DNA from: Clostridiales bacterium
Lineage (GTDB): Bacteria; Bacillota; Clostridia; Saccharofermentanales; Saccharofermentanaceae
Reading direction: 5' to 3'
NCBI GenBank assembly: GCA_017519205.1
Contig: JAFWSW010000005.1
Location: 1-39,399, forward strand
DNA length: 39,399 nt
Under the pieces are notes generated by a model that saw only the letters and a program-made list of their open reading frames with translations, did not search any database and was not told the DNA's origin. The position numbers and the translations under genes are program-made. How positions within the stretch are numbered: position 1 is the first letter of the stretch; every line of letters starts with the position of its first letter. Positions 8,288 through 17,367 of the stretch are shown here, in pieces.

Positions 8288-8316
8288 TTGACAAATGCGT
8301 TAGCGTACATTAACCT
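8288..8316 (+). promoter_or_regulatory. Promoter of the methyltransferase gene
   Basis: TTGACA (8288-8293), 17-bp spacer, TAACCT (8311-8316). Operator 6 fills the spacer and operator 7 lies just downstream, so the promoter is doubly covered. Confidence 0.5.
8299..8314. promoter_or_regulatory. GTTAGC-N4-GCTAAC operator 6 (weak)
   Basis: GTTAGCGTACATTAAC, two mismatches in the right arm. It lies between the -35 and -10 and is supported mainly by the perfect neighbour 24 bp downstream. Confidence 0.5.
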
Positions 8317-8322
8317 TTTGGT

Positions 8323-8338
8323 GTTAGCGAAGGCTAAC
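8323..8338. promoter_or_regulatory. GTTAGC-N4-GCTAAC operator 7
   Basis: GTTAGCGAAGGCTAAC, a perfect match, 24 bp from operator 6 (start to start). Confidence 0.85.
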
Positions 8339-8374
8339 CACTCGGTTAAGCTTTATTTGCAGGGGGAGTCAAAT

Positions 8375-8998
8375 ATGGGACTTTTTAAGAAATTCATTAA
8401 TCAGACAAGAAAGCCGGAGGGATTCCTCGGAAAAATGATGGTCAACGGCATGAATGGCGGTCACGCCAAGATGGCAGACTGGGGCATGTCGTATCTGCCG
8501 AGGTTCTCTCCGGAGGAAATCGTGGATATCGGATGCGGCGGAGGAAGAAATGCCGGAGAACTTGTGAAGAAATATACCAATTCCCATGTCATGGCAATTG
8601 ATTATTCTGAAGTCTCTGTCAAAAAAGCGACGGCATATAACAAGTCCTGGATCGATAAGGGCAGAATGATGGTCACTCAGGGCGATGTTTCAAGACTCCG
8701 CATTCCTGCCGGGAAATTCGATCTGGCGACAGCCTTTGAGACGATTTACTTCTGGCCGGGATTGGCGCAATGCTTCTCTGAAGTATATAGAGTGCTGAAA
8801 CCGGGAGGCAAGTTCCTGATCGTCAATGAATCTGACGGAACGGATGAGGCGAGTCTCAAGTATCAGAAGATCATTGACGGGATGCGCTGTTACACGGTAT
8901 ATGAGATCGAGTCGGCGCTGAAGGAAGCCGGTTTTTCAGATGTGCAGATAAACCATCACGACGAAAAGGCATGGATATCCGTAGTTGCTACTAAATAA
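8375..8998 (+). CDS. Class I SAM-dependent methyltransferase
   Basis: Soluble protein of 207 residues with a Rossmann-fold SAM-binding motif, VDIGCGGGRNAGEL (about 48-61), an acidic post-I segment VMAIDYSEVSV and a Methyltransf_11-like VLKPGGKFLIVNE strand. The start MGLFKKF follows GGGGGAG; a longer frame would run through the operators. It stands alone between ABC system B and a terminator, under its own promoter with two operators. The acceptor is not deducible; the family includes enzymes acting on small molecules, quinones and lipids. Co-regulation with transporters suggests a small-molecule substrate, but that is inference. Confidence 0.85.
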   Translation: MGLFKKFINQTRKPEGFLGKMMVNGMNGGHAKMADWGMSYLPRFSPEEIVDIGCGGGRNAGELVKKYTNSHVMAIDYSEVSVKKATAYNKSWIDKGRMMVTQGDVSRLRIPAGKFDLATAFETIYFWPGLAQCFSEVYRVLKPGGKFLIVNESDGTDEASLKYQKIIDGMRCYTVYEIESALKEAGFSDVQINHHDEKAWISVVATK

Positions 8999-9016
8999 AT
9001 TTATACCGGAAATAGG

Positions 9017-9046
9017 AAGGCTGTCGCGAGACAGCCTTTTTCTTTT
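9017..9046 (+). terminator. Intrinsic terminator
   Basis: GGCTGTC (9019-9025), GCGA loop, GACAGCC (9030-9036), then TTTTTCTTTT. It ends the methyltransferase transcript and faces the convergent regulator gene. Confidence 0.85.
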
Positions 9047-9068
9047 CCGTGATTCTATCAAATAAGGA

Positions 9069-9776
9069 TCAGTGTGACAGATAATCCTCCGTAAGAAGCG
9101 TGACGTTTTTCCCGTGAAGAAGGATCAGACCTTCATCCTGCATACGTCCTAATTCGCGGCAGACAGATGCGCGCTCGGCGCAGACATAGGATGCGATCTG
9201 TTCTCTGGTGAAGTTCAGACGGAAGTGGTTACTGTCTCCGTTTTGTTTAGCCAGCTCGCGGAAGAAAAGCCAGAGTTTATCACGCAGTGTCTTCTGTGTG
9301 AGGATACGTATCTTGCGGTTTAGGCCGATATTTGTTGAAGCCAGGATCGAAGATATATTGCTGATGAATTTAATATAGTATGTATCTCCGTTTGGTGTCA
9401 TAAGGATTCTCCGAAGCCCGAAGAAAAGCATGGTTACATCGCTGGAAGCTCTGAAGAAGATGAATGAATTTTTCTTCCCGGCTATACAGAAAGCCTGTCC
9501 GATCAGTTCGCCGCTGGATTCTCTTACGACGAGTTCTTCACGCCCGGAGGGAGTGATCTGAATCACGTCCACAATTCCGCCGAGGATCAGACCGCACTGT
9601 TCGATGTCGCTTCCCGGAGCATAGATATCCTGTCCTTTTTCATATCTTCGGATCGAATACCCGGCATGACGCATGATCATATATACCTCTTCCGGAGTGC
9701 AGTTATTAAAGAGGTCTGATTCTACCTCAAAAGCATCCAGTTTGATTTTTTTTGAAAAGTGTTGCACAGGTAACAT
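9069..9776 (-). CDS. Crp/Fnr family transcriptional regulator
   Basis: Regulator of 235 residues: an N-terminal cyclic-nucleotide-binding-like beta-barrel (about 25-145) and a C-terminal Crp winged helix (about 165-230) with FTREQIASYVCAERASVCREL as the HTH. No N-terminal FNR-type cysteine cluster is seen: Cys26 and a few scattered cysteines do not form the Cx2-3C pattern, so oxygen sensing by a 4Fe-4S cluster is not supported. It is transcribed divergently from the nitrogenase-like operon across a 105-bp gap holding operator 8, so it probably regulates that operon. The start is uncertain because only a weak AAGAAAG precedes the ATG. Confidence 0.85.
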   Translation of the reverse strand: MLPVQHFSKKIKLDAFEVESDLFNNCTPEEVYMIMRHAGYSIRRYEKGQDIYAPGSDIEQCGLILGGIVDVIQITPSGREELVVRESSGELIGQAFCIAGKKNSFIFFRASSDVTMLFFGLRRILMTPNGDTYYIKFISNISSILASTNIGLNRKIRILTQKTLRDKLWLFFRELAKQNGDSNHFRLNFTREQIASYVCAERASVCRELGRMQDEGLILLHGKNVTLLTEDYLSH

Positions 9777-9808
9777 CTTTCTTGAGAAATATTCGGTATA
9801 GTGTCATG

Positions 9809-9824
9809 GTTAGCGAAGGCTAAC
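9809..9824. promoter_or_regulatory. GTTAGC-N4-GCTAAC operator 8
   Basis: GTTAGCGAAGGCTAAC, a perfect match, 7 bp after the plus-strand -10 TATAGT (9797-9802) of the nitrogenase-like operon. No good -35 is visible, which suits an activator-dependent promoter. The adjacent Crp/Fnr-type protein is the obvious candidate. Confidence 0.85.
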
Positions 9825-9881
9825 TCACATGAGACAATTATAGTCTTTCTAACGGATTTTGCAATATTTGGCGGGGTAAAA

Positions 9882-10709
9882 ATGATTAAAATAGCAGTGT
9901 ATGGGAAGGGCGGTATCGGTAAATCCACCACCACTTCCAATCTGGCGGCAGCATTAAGCCGTCACTATAAGGTAATGCAGATCGGCTGTGATCCGAAGGC
10001 CGACTCGACGAAGAATCTGATGGGTGGAAAGCCCATGACTACTGTTCTGGGGAAAATCAAGGAAAAGGGCGAAGACCTGGATCTCAGCGATCTTGTTCAT
10101 GAAGGATATAACGGAGTCCTTTGTGTCGAATCCGGCGGACCTACCCCGGGTATCGGATGCGCGGGCTTAGGCATTATCTCCGCACTTCAGAAATTGGAAG
10201 AACTCGGTGCTTTTGAGAAATACGAACCGGACATTGTCCTTTATGACGTTCTCGGTGACGTTGTCTGTGGCGGATTCGCCATGCCGATCCGTGACGGATA
10301 TGCCGAGCATATCTTTATCGTTACTTCCGGCGAGATGATGGCGCTCTTTGCTGCAGATAACATCAGCCGTGCCGTAGATAACTTCAAGGAGCGGGGTTAC
10401 GCGCGTGTCCGCGGCCTTATCCTGAACGAGCGTCTCGTGGAAAATGAGACAGAGCTCGTGGACCGTTTTGCAAAAGAACATGATCTTGAGGTGATCTCCC
10501 ATATTCACAGAAGTAAGTTTGTCCAGCTTGCAGAAAGTGAAGGGAAGACCGTTATTGAGAAATTCCCGGATTCTGATATCGCTAAAGATTACGAAGAACT
10601 GGCGCTGAAGATGGTCGCTCTCTGCGCTGAGAAAGATCTTTCGGAAGCGTCTGATACACCTTCGGATAAGATTCAGGCATGCCCGACGCTGAAGAGGTGC
10701 TGCGTATGA
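9882..10709 (+). CDS. NifH/BchL/CfbC-like nitrogenase reductase (iron protein)
   Basis: ATP-dependent electron-donor protein of 275 residues, close to the usual NifH length. Motifs are intact: P-loop GKGGIGKST (8-16), switch [10 protein letters not shown] (35-43), and the two cysteines that bridge the 4Fe-4S cluster of the homodimer, Cys93 in GIGCAG and Cys129 in [12 protein letters not shown]. The start MIKIAVYG follows GGGG; the longer frame would begin inside the operator region. The last residues contain extra cysteines ([10 protein letters not shown]). It is first in a nine-gene operon and its stop overlaps the next start (ATGA). Since nifB, nifE/N and nifV are absent, it should reduce the adjacent component-1-like subunits for something other than classical nitrogen fixation. 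Confidence 0.93.
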   Translation: MIKIAVYGKGGIGKSTTTSNLAAALSRHYKVMQIGCDPKADSTKNLMGGKPMTTVLGKIKEKGEDLDLSDLVHEGYNGVLCVESGGPTPGIGCAGLGIISALQKLEELGAFEKYEPDIVLYDVLGDVVCGGFAMPIRDGYAEHIFIVTSGEMMALFAADNISRAVDNFKERGYARVRGLILNERLVENETELVDRFAKEHDLEVISHIHRSKFVQLAESEGKTVIEKFPDSDIAKDYEELALKMVALCAEKDLSEASDTPSDKIQACPTLKRCCV

Positions 10710-11947
10710 GATTTGAACCGAATCTTTGCTACTGCAATCCTGCGCATGGCGGTTGGGGCATCATCCGTGTAGCGGCCCTGATTCCGGGATCGTATCTCCT
10801 GTTTGTATGCCCATCTGCATGTTTCCGGCATGGCGCGCTGGGCGCGATCCAGCATCACTATAAGAACCGCCTTTCCTATATTTATATCGATCAGGAAGAT
10901 ATCGTTGATGGCTATGACCAGCTGATTATGGATGGTGCGGAAGAACTCCTCGAGAGAACAAAGGAAGATATTAAGCTCCTTTTTATCTACGTTTCCTGTC
11001 TGGATGATTTTATCGGAACTGACCTTGATAAGGTAGCGTCGACACTTGAAGCGCGCCATCCGGGGATCCTTTTCCGCGGTGGTCACATGAATCCTATCGC
11101 TTCAAGTACGAAGATGCCGCCGGCGGTTACTACATTTGATGCGATGCTGTCTGTGCTACCCGTGCACGACGAACTTGATAACGGAATCACGATCTGGGGA
11201 AACTTCGTAGGAATCCCGGATGAGTGTGAACTGATCCGTGTACTTGAAAAACACGGGCATCCGGTCCGTCAGATATCCTCCTGCCGGGATTTTGATGAAT
11301 ACGGGCAGATGTCCAGGTCGTCTCTGTCTCTGGTTTTTAAACCCTTTGCCAATTACGCGCTTTTCCGTCTTGAGAAAAGAACGCATGCTTCTCATATCGC
11401 AATGCCGGTCAGCTATGACCTGGATACGATCGAAGAAGAATACGAAGATCTGGCAAAAGCACTGGGGGAGAACATCCTTTCTGATCTTATTGCTGAGAGA
11501 AGCAGGACAGAAGATGTGATCGCAAAGGCAAGAGAAGAGGTCGGAGATATGGATGTTTTTGTCTCTGACAGTGCAACGGTCTTCCCGTGCAGCCTGGCTT
11601 GTGCGCTTCTGAAGTATGGATTCAATGTAACTCGTGTTTATCTGCAGGAAGTCGTCGGCCCGGATCAGGTGTATGCTGTAAAGCTTCAGAATGATTATCC
11701 GACAGTTCAGCTCATCCAGGCAGATCATCCGGATGCCGTAAACCGCTGTGAAGAAGATACCGAGGCACTTGCTGTCGGAGAAGAAGCAGCCTACCTGAGT
11801 CACGCGATCCATGTGGCGGATATTTCTTCGGATGAAGGCATGTTCGGCTATCACGGGATCAGGATCCTGATGGATGCGATGGCTAAGGCCGCTCGCGAGA
11901 AAGCAGATATACGTATGCTGATCGAGCAGTATGGAGGAATCGTCTGA
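10706..11947 (+). CDS. Nitrogenase component-1-like protein, subunit A
   Basis: Protein of 413 residues related to NifD/NifK/BchN/CfbD-type oxidoreductase subunits. Cysteines at 8, 10, 35, 39 and 98 sit in the N-terminal third. The last is in [15 protein letters not shown], matching the C-x4-IGDD segment of component-1 proteins that holds a cluster ligand. The ATG at 10706 overlaps the nifH-like stop and follows GAGGTG. It is shorter than true NifD (about 480-490 residues) and I cannot identify a homocitrate or FeMo-cofactor pocket. It presumably forms a complex with the next gene product. The reaction is unknown: ATP-driven reduction of a bound substrate using electrons from the NifH-like protein. 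Confidence 0.85.
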   Translation: MRFEPNLCYCNPAHGGWGIIRVAALIPGSYLLFVCPSACFRHGALGAIQHHYKNRLSYIYIDQEDIVDGYDQLIMDGAEELLERTKEDIKLLFIYVSCLDDFIGTDLDKVASTLEARHPGILFRGGHMNPIASSTKMPPAVTTFDAMLSVLPVHDELDNGITIWGNFVGIPDECELIRVLEKHGHPVRQISSCRDFDEYGQMSRSSLSLVFKPFANYALFRLEKRTHASHIAMPVSYDLDTIEEEYEDLAKALGENILSDLIAERSRTEDVIAKAREEVGDMDVFVSDSATVFPCSLACALLKYGFNVTRVYLQEVVGPDQVYAVKLQNDYPTVQLIQADHPDAVNRCEEDTEALAVGEEAAYLSHAIHVADISSDEGMFGYHGIRILMDAMAKAAREKADIRMLIEQYGGIV

Positions 11948-13128
11948 TGGAAAGAAAACATAAAGTCTGTATGTATCTTCCGCCGTTTGCGGGTGACTAT
12001 TCCGGTGTCTGTTCTGCGCTTTTTGATCTTGGCGGTATGATCTGCATTCATGATGCAGCCGGTTGCACCGGAAACTATACACATTTTGATGAGCCGCGCT
12101 GGTATGGCAGCCATTCCATGGTGTTCTGCACCGGATTCAGAAAGGTAGATGCTGTTCTTGGCGATGATGAGAAACTGATCGGCAAGATTGTAAAAAATGC
12201 GCTTCTGTATCATCCGAAGTTTATAGCGATCGTCGGAAGTCCGGTCCCGAACGTCATCGGATTTGATTTTAAGGGCGTGGCAAGAGCGGTGGAGAATCGG
12301 ACCGGTATACCGTGCTTCGGATTCGCGACGGCGGGGATCAAAGGTACGTATCTCGATGGAATTATGATGGCGTTCCGTGAACTTACCCGTTATTACAAAG
12401 AGAATCCGGAGAAGCGTGACCCATGGGGTAGCTCCGGTACGGTTGCGATCCCCGGAATCACACCCCTTGATATGGAACAGAGTGTATTCTCGACTCTTAC
12501 AGAGAAGCTCAGAAACGATGGCATCGCGATCCTGAATGATAAAGATCAGTACGGAAGTCTTCTTTTCTACCAGTATCCGGAGAAGATATCTTTAAATCTG
12601 GTATGGAATCAGGCAGGGCTTGCAATTGCTGAAGAAATGAAGCGAAAGTACAGCACTCCGTATATCGTGAGATTTCCGATCGGTGAGGATCTCTATGATG
12701 AGTACCTCACATTGATTCGCAAGAGAAAGACAACTGTATTGGGAATGGAGACCGAGTTTGAGGATCTTGTGTCCTTTGAAGACTCTTATGGGAAGATCCT
12801 TCCGGTAAAAAGAAGCGGATCCCTGTTTGCTGATGCTGTCGTGGCCGGTTCCATCTCGAATTTCCTGAGAAAGCACGGTGTTCAGCTGAAGTGTTTCACT
12901 ATCTCCGGGGAAGACCGTTTCGCCCAGTATCTTAAAGATGAAGACTCAATACTTGGAAAAGTGAATATGGAAGATGATCTTCTAATCGCAGATCCGCTTT
13001 TCCTGGAGCACGCCGAGCGTGCAAAAACTAAGATATGCCTTCCGCACTATGCGGTATCGAGCCGGGTGGGAAAAGATAAGACTTTTGATTATCTGGACCC
13101 GTCGTTATGGCTTGACCTTATTTCGTAA
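11947..13128 (+). CDS. Nitrogenase component-1-like protein, subunit B
   Basis: Protein of 393 residues, second component-1-like subunit. Cys8, Cys22, Cys33 and Cys40 (HDAAGCTGNY) are possible cluster ligands. The segment FCTGFRKVDAVLGDDEKL matches the conserved region in which NifK/NifE-type proteins have D-A-V-x-G-G/D-x-x-K-L. SPVPNVIGFDFKGVARAV corresponds to the C/S-x-P-x-x-IGDD-x-x-x-V motif, with the usual cysteine replaced. The start overlaps the previous stop (TGATG). The pair could form an A2B2 complex as in nitrogenase or dark-operative reductases. Loss of the cysteine in the third motif suggests asymmetric cluster binding. Confidence 0.83.
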   Translation: MERKHKVCMYLPPFAGDYSGVCSALFDLGGMICIHDAAGCTGNYTHFDEPRWYGSHSMVFCTGFRKVDAVLGDDEKLIGKIVKNALLYHPKFIAIVGSPVPNVIGFDFKGVARAVENRTGIPCFGFATAGIKGTYLDGIMMAFRELTRYYKENPEKRDPWGSSGTVAIPGITPLDMEQSVFSTLTEKLRNDGIAILNDKDQYGSLLFYQYPEKISLNLVWNQAGLAIAEEMKRKYSTPYIVRFPIGEDLYDEYLTLIRKRKTTVLGMETEFEDLVSFEDSYGKILPVKRSGSLFADAVVAGSISNFLRKHGVQLKCFTISGEDRFAQYLKDEDSILGKVNMEDDLLIADPLFLEHAERAKTKICLPHYAVSSRVGKDKTFDYLDPSLWLDLIS

Positions 13129-13213
13129 GTCCGATCGGAAGTTTTTATAAAACGAACGGCTTAAATATACAGTTATTTTCCACCCAAAAGCAAGGTGGAT
13201 AGAAAGAGGGAAT

Positions 13214-14458
13214 ATGAAGAAAAAAGTATTAACCGTACTTATGTCTGTGGCTATTGCGCTTGCTGCGTTTACGGCCTGTGGCAAGAAAGATGAAAAGAAG
13301 GATGACACGACCACTACCACTACGGCAGAGACAACGGCCGAGTCCACTTCTGAAGAAAGCAGCAGCGAAACAGAGAGCACATCCTCTGAATCAGAGATAA
13401 CTCCTGAATCGTCTGAAGAGAAGAATCCGTTTGGTGATCCGAACGGCACCCACAAGGTGACGGATCACTCCGGTGCAGAAGTAGAAGTACCGAATACGAT
13501 CAAGCGTATCTGTGTAGGTTCCTTCTATCCGCTGGCGTCTGTTATCACAGAATACCTCGGTTCTGCTGAAAATATCGTAGGTATCCACCCGGTATCTATG
13601 AGTGCTGCAGAGAATGGTCTTCTCGGCCAGATCTATCCTGAGATCCTTAAGGCAGATACCGGCTGGATCTCCGGTGATGAGGTCAACCTCGAAGAGCTCC
13701 TGCTTCTCAAGCCGGACATTGTCATCGGTGTTGGTGAAGAGCAGGCAAAAGCGATCCGCGAGGCAGGCATCCCGGCACTGGCAACATCTGCGTCTGCCTG
13801 GAATTACGATATCATCGTTACCTATGAGCACTGGATCGATCTTCTCGATCAGGTATTTGGCGGCAGTGATTTTGCCAAGGCGGCAATGAGCAAGACAAAT
13901 GAGATTCATGCAAATATTGTCGAGAAGACGAAGAATATTAAGGACGAAGATAAGGCACGCGTACTCGTACTCTTTAAGTATTCAGATGCAGCGATGGTTG
14001 CTTCCGGTGTGAATTTCTTCGGACAGTGGTGGTGTGAATCTGTCAATGCGTATAACGTTGCCAGCGAAGTAGACGGCGGATCGATCCTGAAGATCTCCAT
14101 GGAGCAGGTATACCAGTGGAATCCGGATATCATTATCATCACGAATTTCTGCGGCACACAGCCGGAGGATCTTTATAACAACGCGATCGGAAATGATGAC
14201 TGGAGCACCGTAAATGCGGTAAAGAACAAGAAGGTCTATAAGATGCCTCTGGGTCTTTACAGAAGTTACACACCGGGTGGAGATACTCCGGTTACCATGC
14301 AGTGGATGGCACAGACAATCTATCCGGAACTCTTCTCCGATATTGATATCCGTGAAGTTGCGAAGGCTTACTATAAGGAAATGTGCGGCTACGATCTTAC
14401 GGATGCGCAGCTTGACATGATGTTCATTCCTTCCCGCGATGCGGCCAGAGGTCTCTAA
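13214..14458 (+). CDS. ABC transporter substrate-binding lipoprotein (Fe3+-siderophore/cobalamin class)
   Basis: Extracellular binding protein of 414 residues. The N-terminus is a lipoprotein signal peptide with lipobox AFTAC, Cys22 being the lipid attachment site. A Thr/Ser/Glu-rich linker of about 50 residues follows. The mature domain begins at VTDHSGAEVEVPNTIKRICVG, the standard start of the Peripla_BP_2 (BtuF/FhuD/FepB) fold. LKPDIVIGVGEE, QWNPDIIIITN and VYKMPLGLYR fit that class. It is followed by FecCD permease and ATPase genes, completing an importer. The 85-bp gap before it has a small hairpin (TCCACC/GGTGGA near 13180) but no evident promoter. The ligand could be a siderophore, haem or a corrinoid. 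Confidence 0.92.
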   Translation: MKKKVLTVLMSVAIALAAFTACGKKDEKKDDTTTTTTAETTAESTSEESSSETESTSSESEITPESSEEKNPFGDPNGTHKVTDHSGAEVEVPNTIKRICVGSFYPLASVITEYLGSAENIVGIHPVSMSAAENGLLGQIYPEILKADTGWISGDEVNLEELLLLKPDIVIGVGEEQAKAIREAGIPALATSASAWNYDIIVTYEHWIDLLDQVFGGSDFAKAAMSKTNEIHANIVEKTKNIKDEDKARVLVLFKYSDAAMVASGVNFFGQWWCESVNAYNVASEVDGGSILKISMEQVYQWNPDIIIITNFCGTQPEDLYNNAIGNDDWSTVNAVKNKKVYKMPLGLYRSYTPGGDTPVTMQWMAQTIYPELFSDIDIREVAKAYYKEMCGYDLTDAQLDMMFIPSRDAARGL

Positions 14459-14476
14459 TAGATCGTAGGTGGGAAT

Positions 14477-15475
14477 TTGAAGAAGAAAACAGAAATCTTA
14501 TGGGTGATCGGTATTCTTGTGGCACTTGTGGCTTCCTTCATAGCGGCGCTGGTGATCGGAAGATACCAGATCCCGGTCAAAGACTGTGTCAAAGTCCTCC
14601 TTGGCATGAAGGTCGATGATCCGAATGTAAAAACCGTACTCTATAAGATCCGACTTCCGAGGTCGATCCTTGCGATTATTGCGGGAGCAGGTCTGGCAGT
14701 GGCCGGTGCGGCCTTTCAGAGCATGTTTTCGAACCCGCTGGCGACACCCGATACACTGGGCGTCGTCACGGGCGCTTCTTTCGGAGCGACACTCGGAATT
14801 ATGTTCCATCTTCCTTCTCTGGGAATTCAGGGAACGGCATTCATCATGGGTCTTATCGCAGTCGGACTGGTGTATATGATCAGCCGGGTCAAAGGTGAGT
14901 CCACTCTGGTTATGCTGATCCTTTCCGGTATGGTGATCAGTTCGCTCTTCGAAGCATTGGTGTCTCTGATCAAGTATGTCGCCGATCCGCAGGATGTTCT
15001 TCCCGAGATCACATACTGGCTCATGGGAAGCCTGGCAGGCACCAGTTTCAAGAAACTCTATATCGGAACGATTCCGATGCTTATCGGTATCGTGATCCTT
15101 TTCTGCCTGAGATGGAAACTGAATGTCCTTTCATTGAATGATGATGAAGCAAAGGCAATGGGTATCAATCTCAAGCTTATGCGCGGACTGACCATCGTGT
15201 CCTCGACCATGATTACCGCTTCGGTAATCGCCATGTGCGGCAAGGTCGGCTGGATCGGTATTCTGATTCCGCATATCTCACGTATGATGTTCGGAAATAA
15301 CAACAAATATGTTATTCCTGCCAGCATCGGACTGGGTGCGACGTATCTGCTCCTCATAGATACCATCGCAAGATCCGCGACTGCGGCAGAACTGCCGATA
15401 TCCATACTTACAGCAATTCTCGGAGCACCTGTATTTATCGTGCTCCTGCGTCGGACAGGAGGTGTGAAAACATGA
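14477..15475 (+). CDS. FecCD/BtuC-family ABC transporter permease
   Basis: Integral membrane permease of 332 residues with about ten predicted helices. YKIRLPRSILAIIAGAGLAVAGAAFQSMFSNPLATPDTLGV is the diagnostic FecCD segment (split here across residues 58-98), and GWIGILIPHISRM is the conserved coupling loop near the C-terminus. The start is a TTG at 14477 with AGGTGGG close upstream; there is no in-frame ATG before the conserved region. It is the single permease of the importer, so it presumably acts as a homodimer like BtuC. Its stop overlaps the ATPase start (ATGA). Confidence 0.93.
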   Translation: MKKKTEILWVIGILVALVASFIAALVIGRYQIPVKDCVKVLLGMKVDDPNVKTVLYKIRLPRSILAIIAGAGLAVAGAAFQSMFSNPLATPDTLGVVTGASFGATLGIMFHLPSLGIQGTAFIMGLIAVGLVYMISRVKGESTLVMLILSGMVISSLFEALVSLIKYVADPQDVLPEITYWLMGSLAGTSFKKLYIGTIPMLIGIVILFCLRWKLNVLSLNDDEAKAMGINLKLMRGLTIVSSTMITASVIAMCGKVGWIGILIPHISRMMFGNNNKYVIPASIGLGATYLLLIDTIARSATAAELPISILTAILGAPVFIVLLRRTGGVKT

Positions 15476-16389
15476 ATTTCGAAGTCGAACATGCATCTTT
15501 TGGTTATAGAAAAGAACCTGATATCCTTAAGGATATTCATTTCCAGATCGGAAAAGGTGAGATCCTTTCTATATTAGGTTCAAATGGTGTAGGTAAAACT
15601 ACGCTTCTGAAGTGTACACTCGGTTTCCTGCCATGGAGATCAGGACAGACTCTGATCGACGGGAAGCCATGGGGTGAGTGGAAGAATCAGGATATCTGGA
15701 AAAGGATCGGCTATGTACCGCAGGCAAAAAGATCTGCGTTTTCCTATACGACGGAAGAGATGGTGCTGCTTGGCAGAAATGCCCATCTGGGACTTCTTTC
15801 CCAGCCAAGTAAGAAAGACTACGATCATGCGAAGGAGTGTCTCGAGATGGTCGGCATGAGCCGTCTGATCGGCAAGCTCTGTAATGAGATCTCCGGCGGT
15901 GAGTTGCAGATGGTCCTGATTGCCAGAGCACTGGCGACAGATCCGGAGCTTCTGATCCTCGATGAGCCGGAATCGAATCTTGACTTTAAAAACCAGTTGA
16001 TCGTTATTCATACGATCCGGGATCTTTGTAGAGAACGGGGTATATCTTCCATAGTAAATACACATTATCCGGAACATGCGCTGGCGATCTCGCATAAGGC
16101 ATTGATCCTAAATCGGGACGGCACGAATGCTTTCGGCAATGCTGAAGAAATCATCAATGAAGAGCGTTTGGCCAAGGCTTTTGACGTAGATGTGCGTATC
16201 CGTTCCTTCATGGTGGCAGAGAATACGCACACGTGTGTACTTCCAATCGATATCGTCAGGAAAAGCACCCGTGAACGCGGCGATGGCGAGATCCGTGTAG
16301 CTATGGAAGAAGATGAACAGGAGTCGTACCGGGATACCCGCAGAAAGCGGGTATCGAAGAAACAAACTATCAGGAAAGAGGTGAGCTGA
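15472..16389 (+). CDS. FecE/BtuD-family ABC transporter ATPase
   Basis: Importer ATPase of 305 residues: Walker A GSNGVGKTT (about 37-45), Q-loop VPQAKRSAFSYTTEEMVLLGR, signature ISGGELQMV, Walker B LLILDEPESNLDF, switch His in VNTHYPEHA. It is about 45 residues longer than the usual 250-260. The C-terminal extension (from about 255) is rich in charged residues and ends in a basic stretch, function unknown. It couples ATP hydrolysis to import through the FecCD permease. Tight overlap with the permease and a 2-bp gap to the next gene show a single operon. Confidence 0.92.
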   Translation: MNFEVEHASFGYRKEPDILKDIHFQIGKGEILSILGSNGVGKTTLLKCTLGFLPWRSGQTLIDGKPWGEWKNQDIWKRIGYVPQAKRSAFSYTTEEMVLLGRNAHLGLLSQPSKKDYDHAKECLEMVGMSRLIGKLCNEISGGELQMVLIARALATDPELLILDEPESNLDFKNQLIVIHTIRDLCRERGISSIVNTHYPEHALAISHKALILNRDGTNAFGNAEEIINEERLAKAFDVDVRIRSFMVAENTHTCVLPIDIVRKSTRERGDGEIRVAMEEDEQESYRDTRRKRVSKKQTIRKEVS

Positions 16390-16391
16390 AG

Positions 16392-17345
16392 ATGAGTGTT
16401 TGTGAAATGAATGAGGAACTCCACTATACTGCGGAGAATAAAAATGCAGGATTCCTGGGACGTGTTCCATGCGTAGTCCAGCTGCCGTTTCAGGATTATC
16501 TGGACAGCATCTTCAAGAGCCGCGAAGAGTATAACATTGCGCTGGCCGAATTTGGGGTGGACTGGCTGAAGAATGTGTTTGAGACTTGCGACCCGGATGT
16601 GCTGATGGGCGCGGGAATCGAAGGTTTCGTTTCCGAACCGGAAATCGAGAAGAGAGGATACACCAGAGTGCATCCTGAACTTCTGGACAATCCGGACTTC
16701 CGGGATTTCAAAGATCCCAAAGGAATCTTCGATATCTATTCCTGTATTCCGCTGGTCATGGTTGTCGATAAGATGGCGGCAGCAGGAAGAGAGCTTCCGA
16801 AGAGCTTCGCTGATCTTCTTTCTCCGGAATATGCCCATTCGATCGTGTTTCCGGATGACGGGCACATGTTCGATGGGATCATTCTGACCTATGTTCACCA
16901 GGTGGCCGGTGATGAGGGAATAAAGCGACTTCGTGAAAATATCCACTCGATCGTTCATCCCTCGCAGATGATCAAGCCGGGCGGAGTGGAAGGAAAGCCC
17001 TTTATCTATGTGATGCCATGGATTTTCGGGACGATCAAAGCGCGTCAGGCATATATGGAACTGATCTGGTTTTCCGATGGCGCACCGATCCTTCCTGTTG
17101 TGGTTACCAGTAAGAATACGCCTTGCGCAGAATCAATGACCAAGGGCCTCTTTTCGAAAAAAGCAGGAGAGATCTTCAGAAATGACGGATTCTTCCCGAG
17201 TAATGTCACGGATGTAGATAACCGGCTTCCGGGGAAACTCCGTTTTGTCGGCTGGGATTATATCTATCGTGAAGAGCTTCCTGAAATCATTGCCCGCTGT
17301 AAATCACTGATATCCGGGGATGACCCGGACAGCGGGAACAAGTGA
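16392..17345 (+). CDS. Cytosolic protein related to extracellular solute-binding proteins
   Basis: Protein of 317 residues with segments typical of Fe3+/thiamine-type SBP_bac folds: MVVDK, the hinge-like FADLLSPEYAHSIVFPDD, MIKPGGVEGKPFIYVMPW, and FSKKAGEIF near the C-terminus. It has no signal peptide, lipobox or N-terminal helix, so it should remain in the cytosol. It has scattered cysteines (Cys4, Cys27, Cys65, Cys115, Cys247). GAGGTGA precedes the ATG. Within this operon it may hold the imported substrate or a metal intermediate for the nitrogenase-like enzyme. That role is inference; I do not recognise a characterised family member. Confidence 0.68.
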   Translation: MSVCEMNEELHYTAENKNAGFLGRVPCVVQLPFQDYLDSIFKSREEYNIALAEFGVDWLKNVFETCDPDVLMGAGIEGFVSEPEIEKRGYTRVHPELLDNPDFRDFKDPKGIFDIYSCIPLVMVVDKMAAAGRELPKSFADLLSPEYAHSIVFPDDGHMFDGIILTYVHQVAGDEGIKRLRENIHSIVHPSQMIKPGGVEGKPFIYVMPWIFGTIKARQAYMELIWFSDGAPILPVVVTSKNTPCAESMTKGLFSKKAGEIFRNDGFFPSNVTDVDNRLPGKLRFVGWDYIYREELPEIIARCKSLISGDDPDSGNK

Positions 17346-17367
17346 GTTGAGGAATGGAGACTAAGAC

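Noticed and set aside
10673-12213. Long minus-strand frames under the nitrogenase-like genes (for example 11156-12082)
   Set aside because: They are antisense shadows rich in His, Arg, Ser and Ile with no domain signatures, opposite genes with clear motifs.
9882-13128. A true nitrogen-fixation cluster
   Set aside because: The component-1-like subunits are much shorter than NifD/NifK, and nifB, nifE, nifN and nifV are absent from the operon.
13129-13213. A riboswitch before the substrate-binding lipoprotein gene
   Set aside because: The 85-bp gap is too short and shows only one small hairpin; no cobalamin or other riboswitch consensus was found.
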